A stretch of 39,763 bases of DNA. It comes from Candidatus Odoribacter faecigallinarum (GTDB lineage: Bacteria > Bacteroidota > Bacteroidia > Bacteroidales > Marinifilaceae). Shown here piece by piece: positions 1 through 9,332 of the stretch. Positions within the stretch are counted from its first letter, which is position 1, and every line of letters begins with the position of its first letter. The notes beneath the pieces were generated by a model that did no database searches, had not been told where the DNA came from, and saw only the letters and a list, made by a program, of their open reading frames with translations. Where the stretch lies: contig DXFT01000001.1 of assembly GCA_019114285.1 (NCBI GenBank), forward strand, positions 1-39,763, written 5' to 3'. The position numbers and the translations under genes were made by a program.

Positions 1-388
1 AAGTTATTCTGTCGTTAAATGAATAGAATCTAAGAATGTTTCCTTTTATAGTAACACTATGGCTGTATTTATTGTCCTCATAGCTATGTTTGGGAACGAC
101 CCTATAATAAGTCTCTCCTTCTTCTTGATAAGCTACACTTGCATATTCTTCAGTGATGCCGTCTCCCCAATCTATTGTTATGACATCACCGCCATTGGGG
201 GTAGAAATCCAAAAATTATCACTATCATAATAATCACCAATATTAAATTCTTCTGCTTCAGACATTAATGTGATAATTCCTTCGCTATTGTCACTACCAC
301 CTCCGTTGTCGTTGTCATCGTCATCTGAACATGCCGTAAATGCCGCAGTACCTAGTACCACTAACATCAAATAAAATAATCTTTTCAT
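1..388 (-). CDS. Truncated lipoprotein (3' end outside window), secreted, WGDG-containing
   Basis: Reverse complement from 388 reads MKRLFYLMLVVLGTAAFTACSDDDDNDNGGGSDNSEGIITLMSEAEEFNIGDYYDSDNFWISTPNGGDVITIDWGDGITEEYASV... and stays open to base 1. Lipobox-like TAAFTAC followed by an acidic linker. Missing from the ORF track because it is partial. Confidence 0.8.
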   Translation of the reverse strand, partial: MKRLFYLMLVVLGTAAFTACSDDDDNDNGGGSDNSEGIITLMSEAEEFNIGDYYDSDNFWISTPNGGDVITIDWGDGITEEYASVAYQEEGETYYRVVPKHSYEDNKYSHSVTIKGNILRFYSFNDRIT

Positions 389-1030
389 TGTAATTTGATT
401 TAAAGTATTAATATTCAGTTGTTGTTTTTATGCTCTTCGTGCAAATGATTTCTTTTCATGATTACATATATTTAACTGTTGATTCCTTTAAAATTCTTCT
501 GTTTCTGTCTCGTTTTAGCCCTGTCGGAAGCTAAAACCAATGCGTCTAAATCGCTTAAAACGTCAATTTTCTTTCTGCTTTTTACTTTATCTTTTTACTT
601 GTTGTAAACAAAATAACCTGTATAACAATGCGTTATTTCTATTGCTACCTTCCTTTATTCAAATAATAAAAGTAAATAATATATTGATTATAACAAATCA
701 TTTCAGCGAATTATTTTTTTCATCGAATTTTTTGTTGTTTGTGGGGAGATTGGAAAGTTGTCTTGTATGGAAAGTACAACTGGCTATTGAAATGTAAGTG
801 CGATTACCTGATAGAAAGTGCATGAAGCATTCTGATTAGCATGTACGTCGTCTGGGACGCAGACTATTCATTTGGGGTTAGGTTTTAGAGGTTTCGTTTT
901 CTCTATCTCCATCACTCGACACTCGCTCGGTCTCCTCCGAACCATCAACGAAGGAAACAGAGTCCGACGATAGGGCACACAGAATAAGAATAGGGCATTT
1001 TAGCCATTCTCTTGTTACACTTTCTTATAT

Positions 1031-1060
1031 AGAAAACAAGCAGCCACTTTCGTGACTGCC
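1031..1060 (-). terminator. Intrinsic terminator downstream of tRNA-Gly
   Basis: Minus strand GCAGTCAC-gaaa-GTGGCTGC stem followed by TTGTTTTC. Confidence 0.55.
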
Positions 1061-1070
1061 TTCCCTTAAG

Positions 1071-1143
1071 AGCGACAAACGGGACTCGAACCCGCGACCT
1101 TCGGCTTGGGAAGCCAACGCTCTACCAACTGAGCTATTGTCGC
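1071..1143 (-). tRNA. tRNA-Gly (anticodon CCC)
   Basis: Minus strand GCGACAATAGCTCAGTTGGTAGAGCGTTGGCTTCCCAAGCCGAAGGTCGCGGGTTCGAGTCCCGTTTGTCGCT. Acceptor GCGACAA/TTGTCGC, anticodon loop TTCCCAA, T-arm GGTTCGAGTCC. Confidence 0.95.
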
Positions 1144-1160
1144 CTGTTTTTAATGACGTG

Positions 1161-1191
1161 CAAATATAGGAAAGATATTTCAATTGACAAG
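1161..1191 (-). promoter_or_regulatory. Promoter of tRNA-Gly
   Basis: Minus strand CTTG-N19-TATATTTG, matching the Bacteroidota -33 TTTG / -7 TAnnTTTG consensus, just upstream of the tRNA. Confidence 0.65.
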
Positions 1192-1328
1192 CATATTCCA
1201 CAAAATTATTTTCCTCTTTTTTATCTTCGCATAATCGGCTAATATATAGGGATGCCCAGGAAATGGGCTAAAAGAGCTAGATTTTTGGGTATTACATCCG
1301 GCTTTCATTACATTGGGATAATATAGGA

Positions 1329-1396
1329 TGCGCCTCGGCAATGTGAAAAAAGAACTTGTTCTTTTTCCATTGCGCTCGGCTTTCACTACTTTTGCA
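1329..1396 (+). repeat. Palindromic promoter-bearing repeat, copy 1
   Basis: TGCGCCTCGGCAATGTGAAAAAAGAACTTGTTCTTTTTCCATTGCGCTCGGCTTTCACTACTTTTGCA. Homologous to the two copies at 10551-10616 and 10629-10694 (opposite orientation). Confidence 0.85.
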
Positions 1397-1427
1397 CAAC
1401 AGAATGAAGATGTAATAACCAAGATAT

Positions 1428-2582
1428 ATGGAAATAGAAGATTTCTATCAGATCCGGGAGGATTTCCACCGCCACCCGGAATTGTCCGGCAAGGAAAAGG
1501 AGACTGCCCGGCGCGTGGCAGATTTGTTGAAAGGAATGCAACCCACCCACCTTTATACCGGCATCGGCGGACATGGTGTTATTGCTGAATACGTGTTTGC
1601 GGAAGAAGGCGAAACCCTGCTTTTCCGGGCAGACATGGATGCCGTTGCCATAGAGGAACATGGCGGCACAGGGCATGATTCCCTCAATCCCGGTGCCGCC
1701 CACAAGTGCGGACATGACGGGCATACCACCATTTTATTGGCTTTTGCCGATTTACTACACCGCTATCCCCTCGCCAAAGGCAAAATATTGCTGCTCTTCC
1801 AACCCGCAGAAGAAACAGGAGAAGGAGCGATGAAGATGCTGGAAGACCCATTTTTCAACGGCAGGCACATCGACCACGTATTCGCATTGCACAACCTGCC
1901 GGGTTATCCGACTGCCGCTGTTGTCTGCCGCCCGGGCAGTTTCACCTGCTCCGTGGTCAGCTGTTCCATAGAAATAACCGGCAAGACTTCGCATGCTGCA
2001 GAACCGGAAAAGGCTTTGTCACCAGTCCCACTCTTGCTGCAATTGCTCCGCACTGCGGAAAGTTGGGACTGCAATACCCCCGGGAAAGAGACCTATTTCC
2101 GCAGTACGCTCATTGAATTGCACATCGGGGAAGAAGCCTACGGCGTGGCTGCCGGGCAAGGCGTTATCCGCTTCACCTTCCGTGCCGCCACGGAAAAGAA
2201 TCTGCAAACCCGCATCCGGGAAATGGAAGAAATGGTAGCTGCCATCCCCAAAACAAATCCGGAATACAACGTCAGGCTGCAATGGCTGGAACCTTTCCAA
2301 GCCAATGAAAACACAATGAAAGAAGCGGGATGGATAAAACAGGCTGCCCAAGCCCAAGGTTTGCCTTACATCGAAGCGGAAGTCCCTTTTGCCTGGGGAG
2401 AAGATTTCGGGGCATTCACCCAACGCTACCCGGGTGCCTTGTTCGGCTTGGGGGCAGGCACAAAAACGCCTCCATTGCATTCTCCGAAATATGACTTTCC
2501 CAACGAACTGATTGAGAAAGGGGCACATATATTCTATGAAATTGCCAAGATTGCACTTGAAAGCAGGGGAAAGCAGGAATAA
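1428..2582 (+). CDS. M20 family amidohydrolase / peptidase
   Basis: 384 aa: FHRHPELSGKEKETA, ADMDAVAIEE, HKCGHDGHTTILL, FQPAEETGEGA, WGEDFGAF motifs. Confidence 0.9.
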   Translation: MEIEDFYQIREDFHRHPELSGKEKETARRVADLLKGMQPTHLYTGIGGHGVIAEYVFAEEGETLLFRADMDAVAIEEHGGTGHDSLNPGAAHKCGHDGHTTILLAFADLLHRYPLAKGKILLLFQPAEETGEGAMKMLEDPFFNGRHIDHVFALHNLPGYPTAAVVCRPGSFTCSVVSCSIEITGKTSHAAEPEKALSPVPLLLQLLRTAESWDCNTPGKETYFRSTLIELHIGEEAYGVAAGQGVIRFTFRAATEKNLQTRIREMEEMVAAIPKTNPEYNVRLQWLEPFQANENTMKEAGWIKQAAQAQGLPYIEAEVPFAWGEDFGAFTQRYPGALFGLGAGTKTPPLHSPKYDFPNELIEKGAHIFYEIAKIALESRGKQE

Positions 2583-3320
2583 TTATTCCGCTTTTTTCTG
2601 CCGCAATTCAAAATTCTTACCCAAATAAACCCTCCGGACTTCCGGGTCTGCTGCCAAATCCTCAGCAGTTCCCGCCTGCAAGATTCGCCCGTCGTAAAGC
2701 AGGTAAGCCCGGTCTGTAATGGAAAGGGTTTCCTGGACATTGTGGTCTGTAATCAAGATGCCGATATTCTTGTCTTTCAGCTTTTTTACAATGGACTGGA
2801 TATCTTCTACTGCAATGGGGTCAACTCCGGCAAAAGGCTCGTCAAGAAGAATGAATTTCGGGCGGATGGAGAGCGCCCGGGCAATTTCCGTACGACGCCG
2901 CTCACCTCCTGAAAGCTGGATACCCAAGCTTTTACGGATATGTTGCAAACCAAATTCGTCCAACATTTCTTCCAAACGTTCTTTTTGTTCCTCTTTGGTC
3001 ATCTTCGTCATTTCCAGCACGGAGCGGATATTATCCTCCACACTCAAGCGGCGGAAAACCGAGGCTTCCTGTGCCAGATAGCCTACCCCCAACTGGGCAC
3101 GGCGGTAAACCGGTTCTTTGGTAATTTCCCTGTCATCCAGGAAAATCCGCCCGCCATTCGGTGTTATCAAACCTACAATCATGTAAAAAGAGGTGGTTTT
3201 TCCGGCACCGTTAGGTCCCAACAGCCCGACAATCTCCCCCTGCTCCACATTCAGGGACACATCCTTTACCACGGTACGGCTTTTGTACTTTTTAATCAAA
3301 TGCTCTGCTCTTAATTTCAT
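2583..3320 (-). CDS. lptB: LPS export ABC transporter ATP-binding protein LptB
   Basis: [52 protein letters not shown]...; Walker A, LSGGERRR signature, [18 protein letters not shown]. Start trimmed to M39 of the track ORF. Confidence 0.93.
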   Translation of the reverse strand: MKLRAEHLIKKYKSRTVVKDVSLNVEQGEIVGLLGPNGAGKTTSFYMIVGLITPNGGRIFLDDREITKEPVYRRAQLGVGYLAQEASVFRRLSVEDNIRSVLEMTKMTKEEQKERLEEMLDEFGLQHIRKSLGIQLSGGERRRTEIARALSIRPKFILLDEPFAGVDPIAVEDIQSIVKKLKDKNIGILITDHNVQETLSITDRAYLLYDGRILQAGTAEDLAADPEVRRVYLGKNFELRQKKAE

Positions 3321-3339
3321 AATCAAAGGTTTTAGACTA

Positions 3340-3347
3340 CAAAGATA
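3340..3347 (-). promoter_or_regulatory. -7 box for lptB
   Basis: Minus strand TATCTTTG 20 nt upstream of the lptB start. Confidence 0.45.
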
Positions 3348-3349
3348 TA

Positions 3350-5839
3350 TTAGAAATTCAAATTCACCGAAACATTTATGGCAAAATTCTGTATATCCTG
3401 CCCCGTTACCGCCTTCCGATGCGTCAAACGCCATATTGCATCTATGCGAAAAAGCCTGAATATGTTTTCAATGCCTATGCCTGCTTCAAAATAAGGCTTC
3501 CCGACTTCGCTCAAGCCTTCCGGGAAAAGCAGGACTGCATCCGTTGCCGGAAGGCTACCGTTATTTTTGTCCGCCAGACTCCCTATCAATCCTTTAAAGA
3601 CAAACACTTCACGCCAATTCAATTTTTTCATCAAAGGAATCTTACCTAAAAAAAAGCCTTTAAAGTGATGTTCGTAGAAGAGGGACAACCAGGCATCCGA
3701 AGCAAACTCATAATAATTCATGCAGGAAAAAGCGTATGTATCATAAAAATAGGTCGCATTCCCCTCGTGAAGTTTCAATAAGGGATAAGGCACCCTGCCA
3801 AAAATCTTTCCCCCGGTAAGCACAATCTCCGATGTTCCTATGGGAGATATCGGCAAATCATAATCTATGGTACCTACAACGCGATAAAATTCATAGTCAT
3901 TTTTAAACAACCCCTTTATTCCCATCGCCAAATCCAAAGACAGGACAGGATAATCCGAACCCAAGGAATACTTGTCAAAAGTCTTCCGTACCATGATTTC
4001 ATCCTTGGACAATCGGGTGTTCAAATGAAGGATGGTGGAAGAAATGCCTCCGATATGCTCTCCTGTCGGCGTAACAAAAGGCACGTAAGAATTGGGAAAT
4101 ACATCCCGTATCTGAATCCCCAACGTATTGCTGATTCCTTGCCGCCATTCCTGTTCAAAATCAACATCCAACTGATTTACCATGGTCAACCGGTCGTTGT
4201 CTCCACGCGAAAGGATGGAACTCAAGATATTGCTCTCCGTCAAGGCATTCACACCTGCCCCCAATTGCACCATATCATGCTTAAAAGAAAGGGTCAATTT
4301 GGAAGTCGGCAATTCCCTGAAAAGATATTCCACCGTTCCTCCTCCTTTCCAAGCCTTGTCCTTGCAGCCGTATGCCCCGTATGCGGTCAAGCGTATTTTA
4401 CGGCTGAAATCAGTTGTCGTCCGTGCCCCCAACTGAAAGCGGCATCCCTCCTGGTCATTAAAGCTCAGTATTTTATAATAAGGTCCCACCTCCAATTTCC
4501 CGGCATCATAATATCCACCCAACGCCATCATGACAACATCATAAATTGTCTGATACAAAGGAACATTCTTGATGGAATCCACCATGCCATAAATTCTTTT
4601 TTCCTTTTCACTCAACGTATAAGGACGCACGGAATCCCAATACTGCTCGTCATTCTTCAGCACTTGACTGTTTATCATGACATTATTATCCATTCTCTCT
4701 ATCTCCTTGGGGATATCGGCATTCAAGCGCACATCGGAATAATCAATTTGCCGGTGTCCTAAAAAAGAAAATATTTTTGCCGAATCGGACATAACCAACG
4801 AAAAATCCGCAAACAGTTTATCTTGCTTGGGAAACCAAACCGAGTCATCCAGCAATTGGTTTTCATTGTCAATTGCCAGGTTTCTTATCCAATTGACATT
4901 TAACCCCTTCACCATTTTGACATGGGCAGATTGCAAAGCCCAAGTCATGGAATCTATGTTTACTTCCCCATCCAATACCGGTGTAGAAAAAGCCTTGGGA
5001 TGGAAACGGATTTTATAAATCTTACGCCCCCCGACAGCAAGGCTGTCCACCAAATAATATTTGTAAAACAATTGCCCGTGGTCAGCCAAAGGACTGGCAA
5101 AACGTACATCAAAGATATCAATAAAATTGTCATATAAATTGATATTCGCATGCAAATGCCCGGTAAACTGTGCCAAGGTATAATCTTCCTCTATGCCCGA
5201 AATACGGCTGGCTTGCAACACCTCACGCGAAAGCGCCGGAGATTTCCTAAAATAGTAGTCCGCCACTGCCTCCGATATCATCACAGGAAGGTATGACCTG
5301 CCCGTGATGACAGACGTATCCATATAGTTAAATATAAAGCCGAAGTCTTTTTGTAAACGCTTGATTTTAAACTCCGGTTTGATATTGGTCAGGTCAAGTT
5401 CCATCTTCGTATAGGTTTTACAAACATACCTGTCCAAAAAAGCCGGATTGTTTCTATATTTATTACGTATCACATTACGTAATACAGCATGGGCTGGATT
5501 TTCGCCCGGTGTCACCTTGACTTCATCCAAAGCAATATGTTCCGGCTCCAATGCAAAATCCACCGTATTATATGCCCCCGGATTGATTTTCACAACTTTT
5601 GCAGTATAACCCAACAAAGAGGCTTCCAATTCCACCACATCCTCCCGTGTCTCTAAGTAATAAGTGCCTTCAAAATCCGTGGTAACCCCTATCGTCGTGC
5701 CTTTAAAAAACACATTCGCCAAGGGCAATACTTCCCCCGTCTCCGCATCTATGACTTTTCCTCTCACCCGTGTACTCTGGGCATAAAGAAGATGCGTCAC
5801 CAGAACCAATAATAAAACAAGCCCCGCTTTTAGTTTCAT
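3350..5839 (-). CDS. DUF5686 / carboxypeptidase regulatory-like domain outer-membrane protein
   Basis: Signal peptide [21 protein letters not shown], then [40 protein letters not shown] (CarboxypepD_reg-like); long beta-rich C-terminus ending ...NVSVNLNF. Confidence 0.85.
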   Translation of the reverse strand: MKLKAGLVLLLVLVTHLLYAQSTRVRGKVIDAETGEVLPLANVFFKGTTIGVTTDFEGTYYLETREDVVELEASLLGYTAKVVKINPGAYNTVDFALEPEHIALDEVKVTPGENPAHAVLRNVIRNKYRNNPAFLDRYVCKTYTKMELDLTNIKPEFKIKRLQKDFGFIFNYMDTSVITGRSYLPVMISEAVADYYFRKSPALSREVLQASRISGIEEDYTLAQFTGHLHANINLYDNFIDIFDVRFASPLADHGQLFYKYYLVDSLAVGGRKIYKIRFHPKAFSTPVLDGEVNIDSMTWALQSAHVKMVKGLNVNWIRNLAIDNENQLLDDSVWFPKQDKLFADFSLVMSDSAKIFSFLGHRQIDYSDVRLNADIPKEIERMDNNVMINSQVLKNDEQYWDSVRPYTLSEKEKRIYGMVDSIKNVPLYQTIYDVVMMALGGYYDAGKLEVGPYYKILSFNDQEGCRFQLGARTTTDFSRKIRLTAYGAYGCKDKAWKGGGTVEYLFRELPTSKLTLSFKHDMVQLGAGVNALTESNILSSILSRGDNDRLTMVNQLDVDFEQEWRQGISNTLGIQIRDVFPNSYVPFVTPTGEHIGGISSTILHLNTRLSKDEIMVRKTFDKYSLGSDYPVLSLDLAMGIKGLFKNDYEFYRVVGTIDYDLPISPIGTSEIVLTGGKIFGRVPYPLLKLHEGNATYFYDTYAFSCMNYYEFASDAWLSLFYEHHFKGFFLGKIPLMKKLNWREVFVFKGLIGSLADKNNGSLPATDAVLLFPEGLSEVGKPYFEAGIGIENIFRLFRIDAIWRLTHRKAVTGQDIQNFAINVSVNLNF

Positions 5840-5880
5840 AATCCCCCGGCTATCCATTAAACCAGCTCAAACCATGTATA

Positions 5881-6846
5881 TCATACAACACCTTCCCGCA
5901 ATATGTCATGAATATGTACCATGCCCTTGTAAAGGTCACCTTCGCCAACAACAACCAATTGTGTGATGCTATTCTTTTCCATCTTCTGGAAAGCATTGTA
6001 TGCCAACTCTTCTTCAGAAATAGTTTTAGGCGCAACCGACATAATGTCCTTTGCCTTCAAGGTATCTATATTTTGATATTTTTCCAACATCCGCCGCAAA
6101 TCTCCGTCTGTAATTATCCCCAACAAACGTTCCGTCTCATCCGTCACTGCCACGGCTCCCAAACGTCCTCCAGACATTTCAAGAATTACTTTGCGGATTC
6201 CATCCTCCTCAGATACTTGCGGACGGTTTTCACTATCATATACATCAGACACCCTGGTATATAAACGCTTGCCCAAAGAACCGCCCGGATGGAATTTGGC
6301 GAAATCCCGGCTGGAGAAATTCCGGCACTGTATTAAACAAATAGCCAACGCATCCCCCATCACCAACTGTGCGGTAGTCGAATTAGTCGGCGCCAGATTA
6401 TTCGGGCATGCCTCCCTATCTACCTTCGCTTTAATGACATATTCCGCATTATGCGCAAGGAATGAGTCTGTATTGGATACCATTCCGACAATCTGATTGT
6501 TCCCGACATTCCGAATCAAAGGAATCAAAACCTTTATTTCTGCCGTATTACCACTTTTGGAAACACAAATGACCACATCATCGTGGCAGACCATCCCCAA
6601 ATCCCCATGAATAGCATCCGCAGCATGCATAAAAACCGCAGGGGTCCCCGTAGAATTTAATGTCGCTACGATTTTCTGCGCGATGATTGCACTTTTCCCT
6701 ATGCCCGTAATAATAACTTTCCCTTTACTTTTATATATTAAATCGACTACTTTCACAAAATCGTCATCAATATAATCTCCTAATCGGCAAATCGCCTCTG
6801 CTTCGTCAGCAATTACCTTCTTTGCAACTTCTTTAATATCAATCAT
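5881..6846 (-). CDS. kdsD: KpsF/GutQ family arabinose-5-phosphate isomerase
   Basis: SIS domain (GIGKSAIIAQKIVATLNSTGTPAVFMHAADAIHGDLGM) plus C-terminal CBS pair (LLGIITDGDLRRML). Confidence 0.92.
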   Translation of the reverse strand: MIDIKEVAKKVIADEAEAICRLGDYIDDDFVKVVDLIYKSKGKVIITGIGKSAIIAQKIVATLNSTGTPAVFMHAADAIHGDLGMVCHDDVVICVSKSGNTAEIKVLIPLIRNVGNNQIVGMVSNTDSFLAHNAEYVIKAKVDREACPNNLAPTNSTTAQLVMGDALAICLIQCRNFSSRDFAKFHPGGSLGKRLYTRVSDVYDSENRPQVSEEDGIRKVILEMSGGRLGAVAVTDETERLLGIITDGDLRRMLEKYQNIDTLKAKDIMSVAPKTISEEELAYNAFQKMEKNSITQLVVVGEGDLYKGMVHIHDILREGVV

Positions 6847-6963
6847 ATAAAAATATATCTAAAATACTTCAAGTCATATTCAAATGTCTTGGCAATATTT
6901 ATGCCAAAAAAAATTCACCCAAATGCTTGCCATAATAATATTTTGCTGTAACTTTACTAATGA

Positions 6964-6971
6964 CAAAAGTA
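6964..6971 (-). promoter_or_regulatory. -7 box for kdsD
   Basis: Minus strand TACTTTTG; would give a roughly 110-nt leader. Confidence 0.4.
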
Positions 6972-7027
6972 CCATTTTTATTACCGGGATAAAAACAAAA
7001 TGGATGTACTTTTATTATGCCATATTG

Positions 7028-7057
7028 TTTGCCAATAAGAATTAAGTTATAAATTTG
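7028..7057 (+). promoter_or_regulatory. Promoter of recQ
   Basis: TTTG-N18-TAAATTTG upstream of the ATG at 7090. Confidence 0.6.
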
Positions 7058-7089
7058 CAAACTCTTGAAGAAAGAGTAAGCGGAATAAT

Positions 7090-9285
7090 ATGATAAACAC
7101 AATGGGATTGCAAATTGATTTACATGCAAAATTGAAAGAGTATTTTGGTTTTGACAGTTTCAAAGGAAACCAAGAAGCCATTATTAAAAATGTATTGGCA
7201 GGAAATAACACATTTGTATTAATGCCTACTGGAGGGGGAAAATCATTATGTTATCAATTGCCTGCCTTATTATTAGAGGGGACAGCTATCATCATTTCTC
7301 CATTGATAGCTTTAATGAAAAACCAAGTAGATGCCATGCGTTCTTTTTCAGCCGCAGAAGGCATAGCTCATTTTCTCAACTCATCGTTGAGTAAAAATGA
7401 AATACTTAATGTCAAAGAGGATATATTGAGCGGGAAGACAAAAATGTTGTATGTCGCTCCGGAATCGCTCACCAAAGAAAGCAATGTCGAATTTCTCAAA
7501 AAGATAAAAATTTCTTTCTTTGCCGTTGATGAAGCACACTGTATTTCAGAATGGGGACATGATTTCCGGACAGAATACCGCAGAATCAGACCAATTGTTG
7601 AAGAAATAGGCAGGGCACCTATTATTGCTCTGACAGCCACAGCAACCCCCAAAGTACAAAATGATATTCAAAAAAATTTGGACATGATGGATGCCCAAGT
7701 GTTCAAATCTTCCTTTAACCGTCCTAATCTGTACTATGAGGTGCGCCCCAAACAAGGTGACATCACCAAAGATATTATTAAATTCATCAAAAACCACGAA
7801 GGAAAATCCGGAATCATTTACTGCTTGAGCCGGAAAAAAGTGGAAGAATTGGCAGAAATATTATGCATCAACGGTATCAAAGCCGCCCCCTACCATGCCG
7901 GAATGGATGCGGCAACCCGAAGCACCAACCAAGATAAATTCTTAATGGAGGAAATAGACGTCATTGTTGCTACCATTGCTTTCGGCATGGGAATAGACAA
8001 GCCCGATGTGCGTTTTGTCATCCATTACGACATACCCAAAAGCCTGGAAGGTTACTACCAGGAGACCGGGCGGGCAGGACGTGACGGAGGAGAAGGCATC
8101 TGCTTGACTTATTACAGTTTTAAAGATATTCAGAAACTGGAAAAATTCATGCAGGGGAAACCGATTGCCGAACAGGAAATCGGCAAACAATTGCTCATGG
8201 AAACTGTTGCTTATGCAGAGACTTCCCAATGCCGCCGCAAAGTACTGCTCCATTATTTCGGGGAAAATTACACAGAGGACAATTGTGGCAACTGCGACAA
8301 TTGCCTGTACCCCAAAAAAGAATTCGAGGGAAAAGAATATGTCTGTGATGCCTTGCAATTAGTCAATGACGTAAAAGAAAAATTCAAAATAGAACATCTT
8401 GTAAACATTCTGGTTGGCGAAGCAGACAATGCCGTCAAAGCATATAAACATGATGAATTGGAATTGTTTGGAAGCGGTGCAGACCAGAACCAACAATTCT
8501 GGACGATGGTTTACAGACGGGCTCTGGTGGCAGGTTTCATTGAAAAAGACATCGAACAATATGGTGTCATCAAACTTACACCGGAAGGACAGCAATTTTT
8601 GAAAAAACCTCATAGTTTCATGTTAATGGAAGACCACAACTTTGACGAGAACGACGATGATGATAAGATTCAGGAAAAAGGAGGTGTCTCAGCTCTCGAC
8701 AGCACATTGTTTTCCATCTTAAAAGACTTGCGCAAAAAAATCGCAAAGACAAACAATTTACCGCCATACGTGATTTTCCAGGACCCCTCCTTGGAAGACA
8801 TGTGTACAAACTACCCCATCACCATCGAAGAACTCTCGAACATTCAAGGAGTAGGCGCCGGCAAAGCCCAAAAATACGGCAAAGAATTCGTTGAAGTCAT
8901 CAAACAATATGTGGAAGACAATGAAATCGAACGGGCACAAGACATGGTGGTAAAGACTGTCGCCAACAAATCCAAATTCAAGGTATATATCATTCAAAAC
9001 ATTGACCGGCAAATCGACTTGGAAGACATCGCTTCTACCCTTGGTCTTACATACGACGAACTCATCAAAGAAATGGAAGCCATCGTATTTTCAGGTACCA
9101 AGTTGAATATCGATTATTACCTCAACCAAATACTTGATGCAGACCAACAGGAAGAAATCATGGATTATTTCATGGAAGCCACAACAGATAACATTTCCGA
9201 AGCCTTTGATGCTTTTGAAGGTGATTACTCTGAAGAAGACTTACGGCTAATGCGTCTGAAACTCCATTCTAAACATGGCAACTAA
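7090..9285 (+). CDS. recQ: ATP-dependent DNA helicase RecQ
   Basis: 731 aa: FKGNQEAIIKNVLAGNNTFVLMPTGGGKSLCYQLPA, DEAHCISEWGHDFR, GYYQETGRAGRDG, CGNCDNC zinc motif, C-terminal HRDC-like region. Confidence 0.96.
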   Translation: MINTMGLQIDLHAKLKEYFGFDSFKGNQEAIIKNVLAGNNTFVLMPTGGGKSLCYQLPALLLEGTAIIISPLIALMKNQVDAMRSFSAAEGIAHFLNSSLSKNEILNVKEDILSGKTKMLYVAPESLTKESNVEFLKKIKISFFAVDEAHCISEWGHDFRTEYRRIRPIVEEIGRAPIIALTATATPKVQNDIQKNLDMMDAQVFKSSFNRPNLYYEVRPKQGDITKDIIKFIKNHEGKSGIIYCLSRKKVEELAEILCINGIKAAPYHAGMDAATRSTNQDKFLMEEIDVIVATIAFGMGIDKPDVRFVIHYDIPKSLEGYYQETGRAGRDGGEGICLTYYSFKDIQKLEKFMQGKPIAEQEIGKQLLMETVAYAETSQCRRKVLLHYFGENYTEDNCGNCDNCLYPKKEFEGKEYVCDALQLVNDVKEKFKIEHLVNILVGEADNAVKAYKHDELELFGSGADQNQQFWTMVYRRALVAGFIEKDIEQYGVIKLTPEGQQFLKKPHSFMLMEDHNFDENDDDDKIQEKGGVSALDSTLFSILKDLRKKIAKTNNLPPYVIFQDPSLEDMCTNYPITIEELSNIQGVGAGKAQKYGKEFVEVIKQYVEDNEIERAQDMVVKTVANKSKFKVYIIQNIDRQIDLEDIASTLGLTYDELIKEMEAIVFSGTKLNIDYYLNQILDADQQEEIMDYFMEATTDNISEAFDAFEGDYSEEDLRLMRLKLHSKHGN

Positions 9286-9298
9286 AACCATCTAAAAT

Positions 9299-9332
9299 AA
9301 AGCCCTGAAAGGTTCCCCCTTTTAGGGCTTAT
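9299..9332 (+). terminator. Terminator after recQ
   Basis: AAGCCCTGAAAGGttccCCCTTTTAGGGCTT inverted repeat directly after the recQ stop. Confidence 0.55.

Noticed and set aside
540-797. 85-aa + strand ORF MRLNRLKRQFSFCF...
   Set aside because: Phe/Leu/Asn-rich, in an AT-rich intergenic region with no recognisable family; more likely chance.
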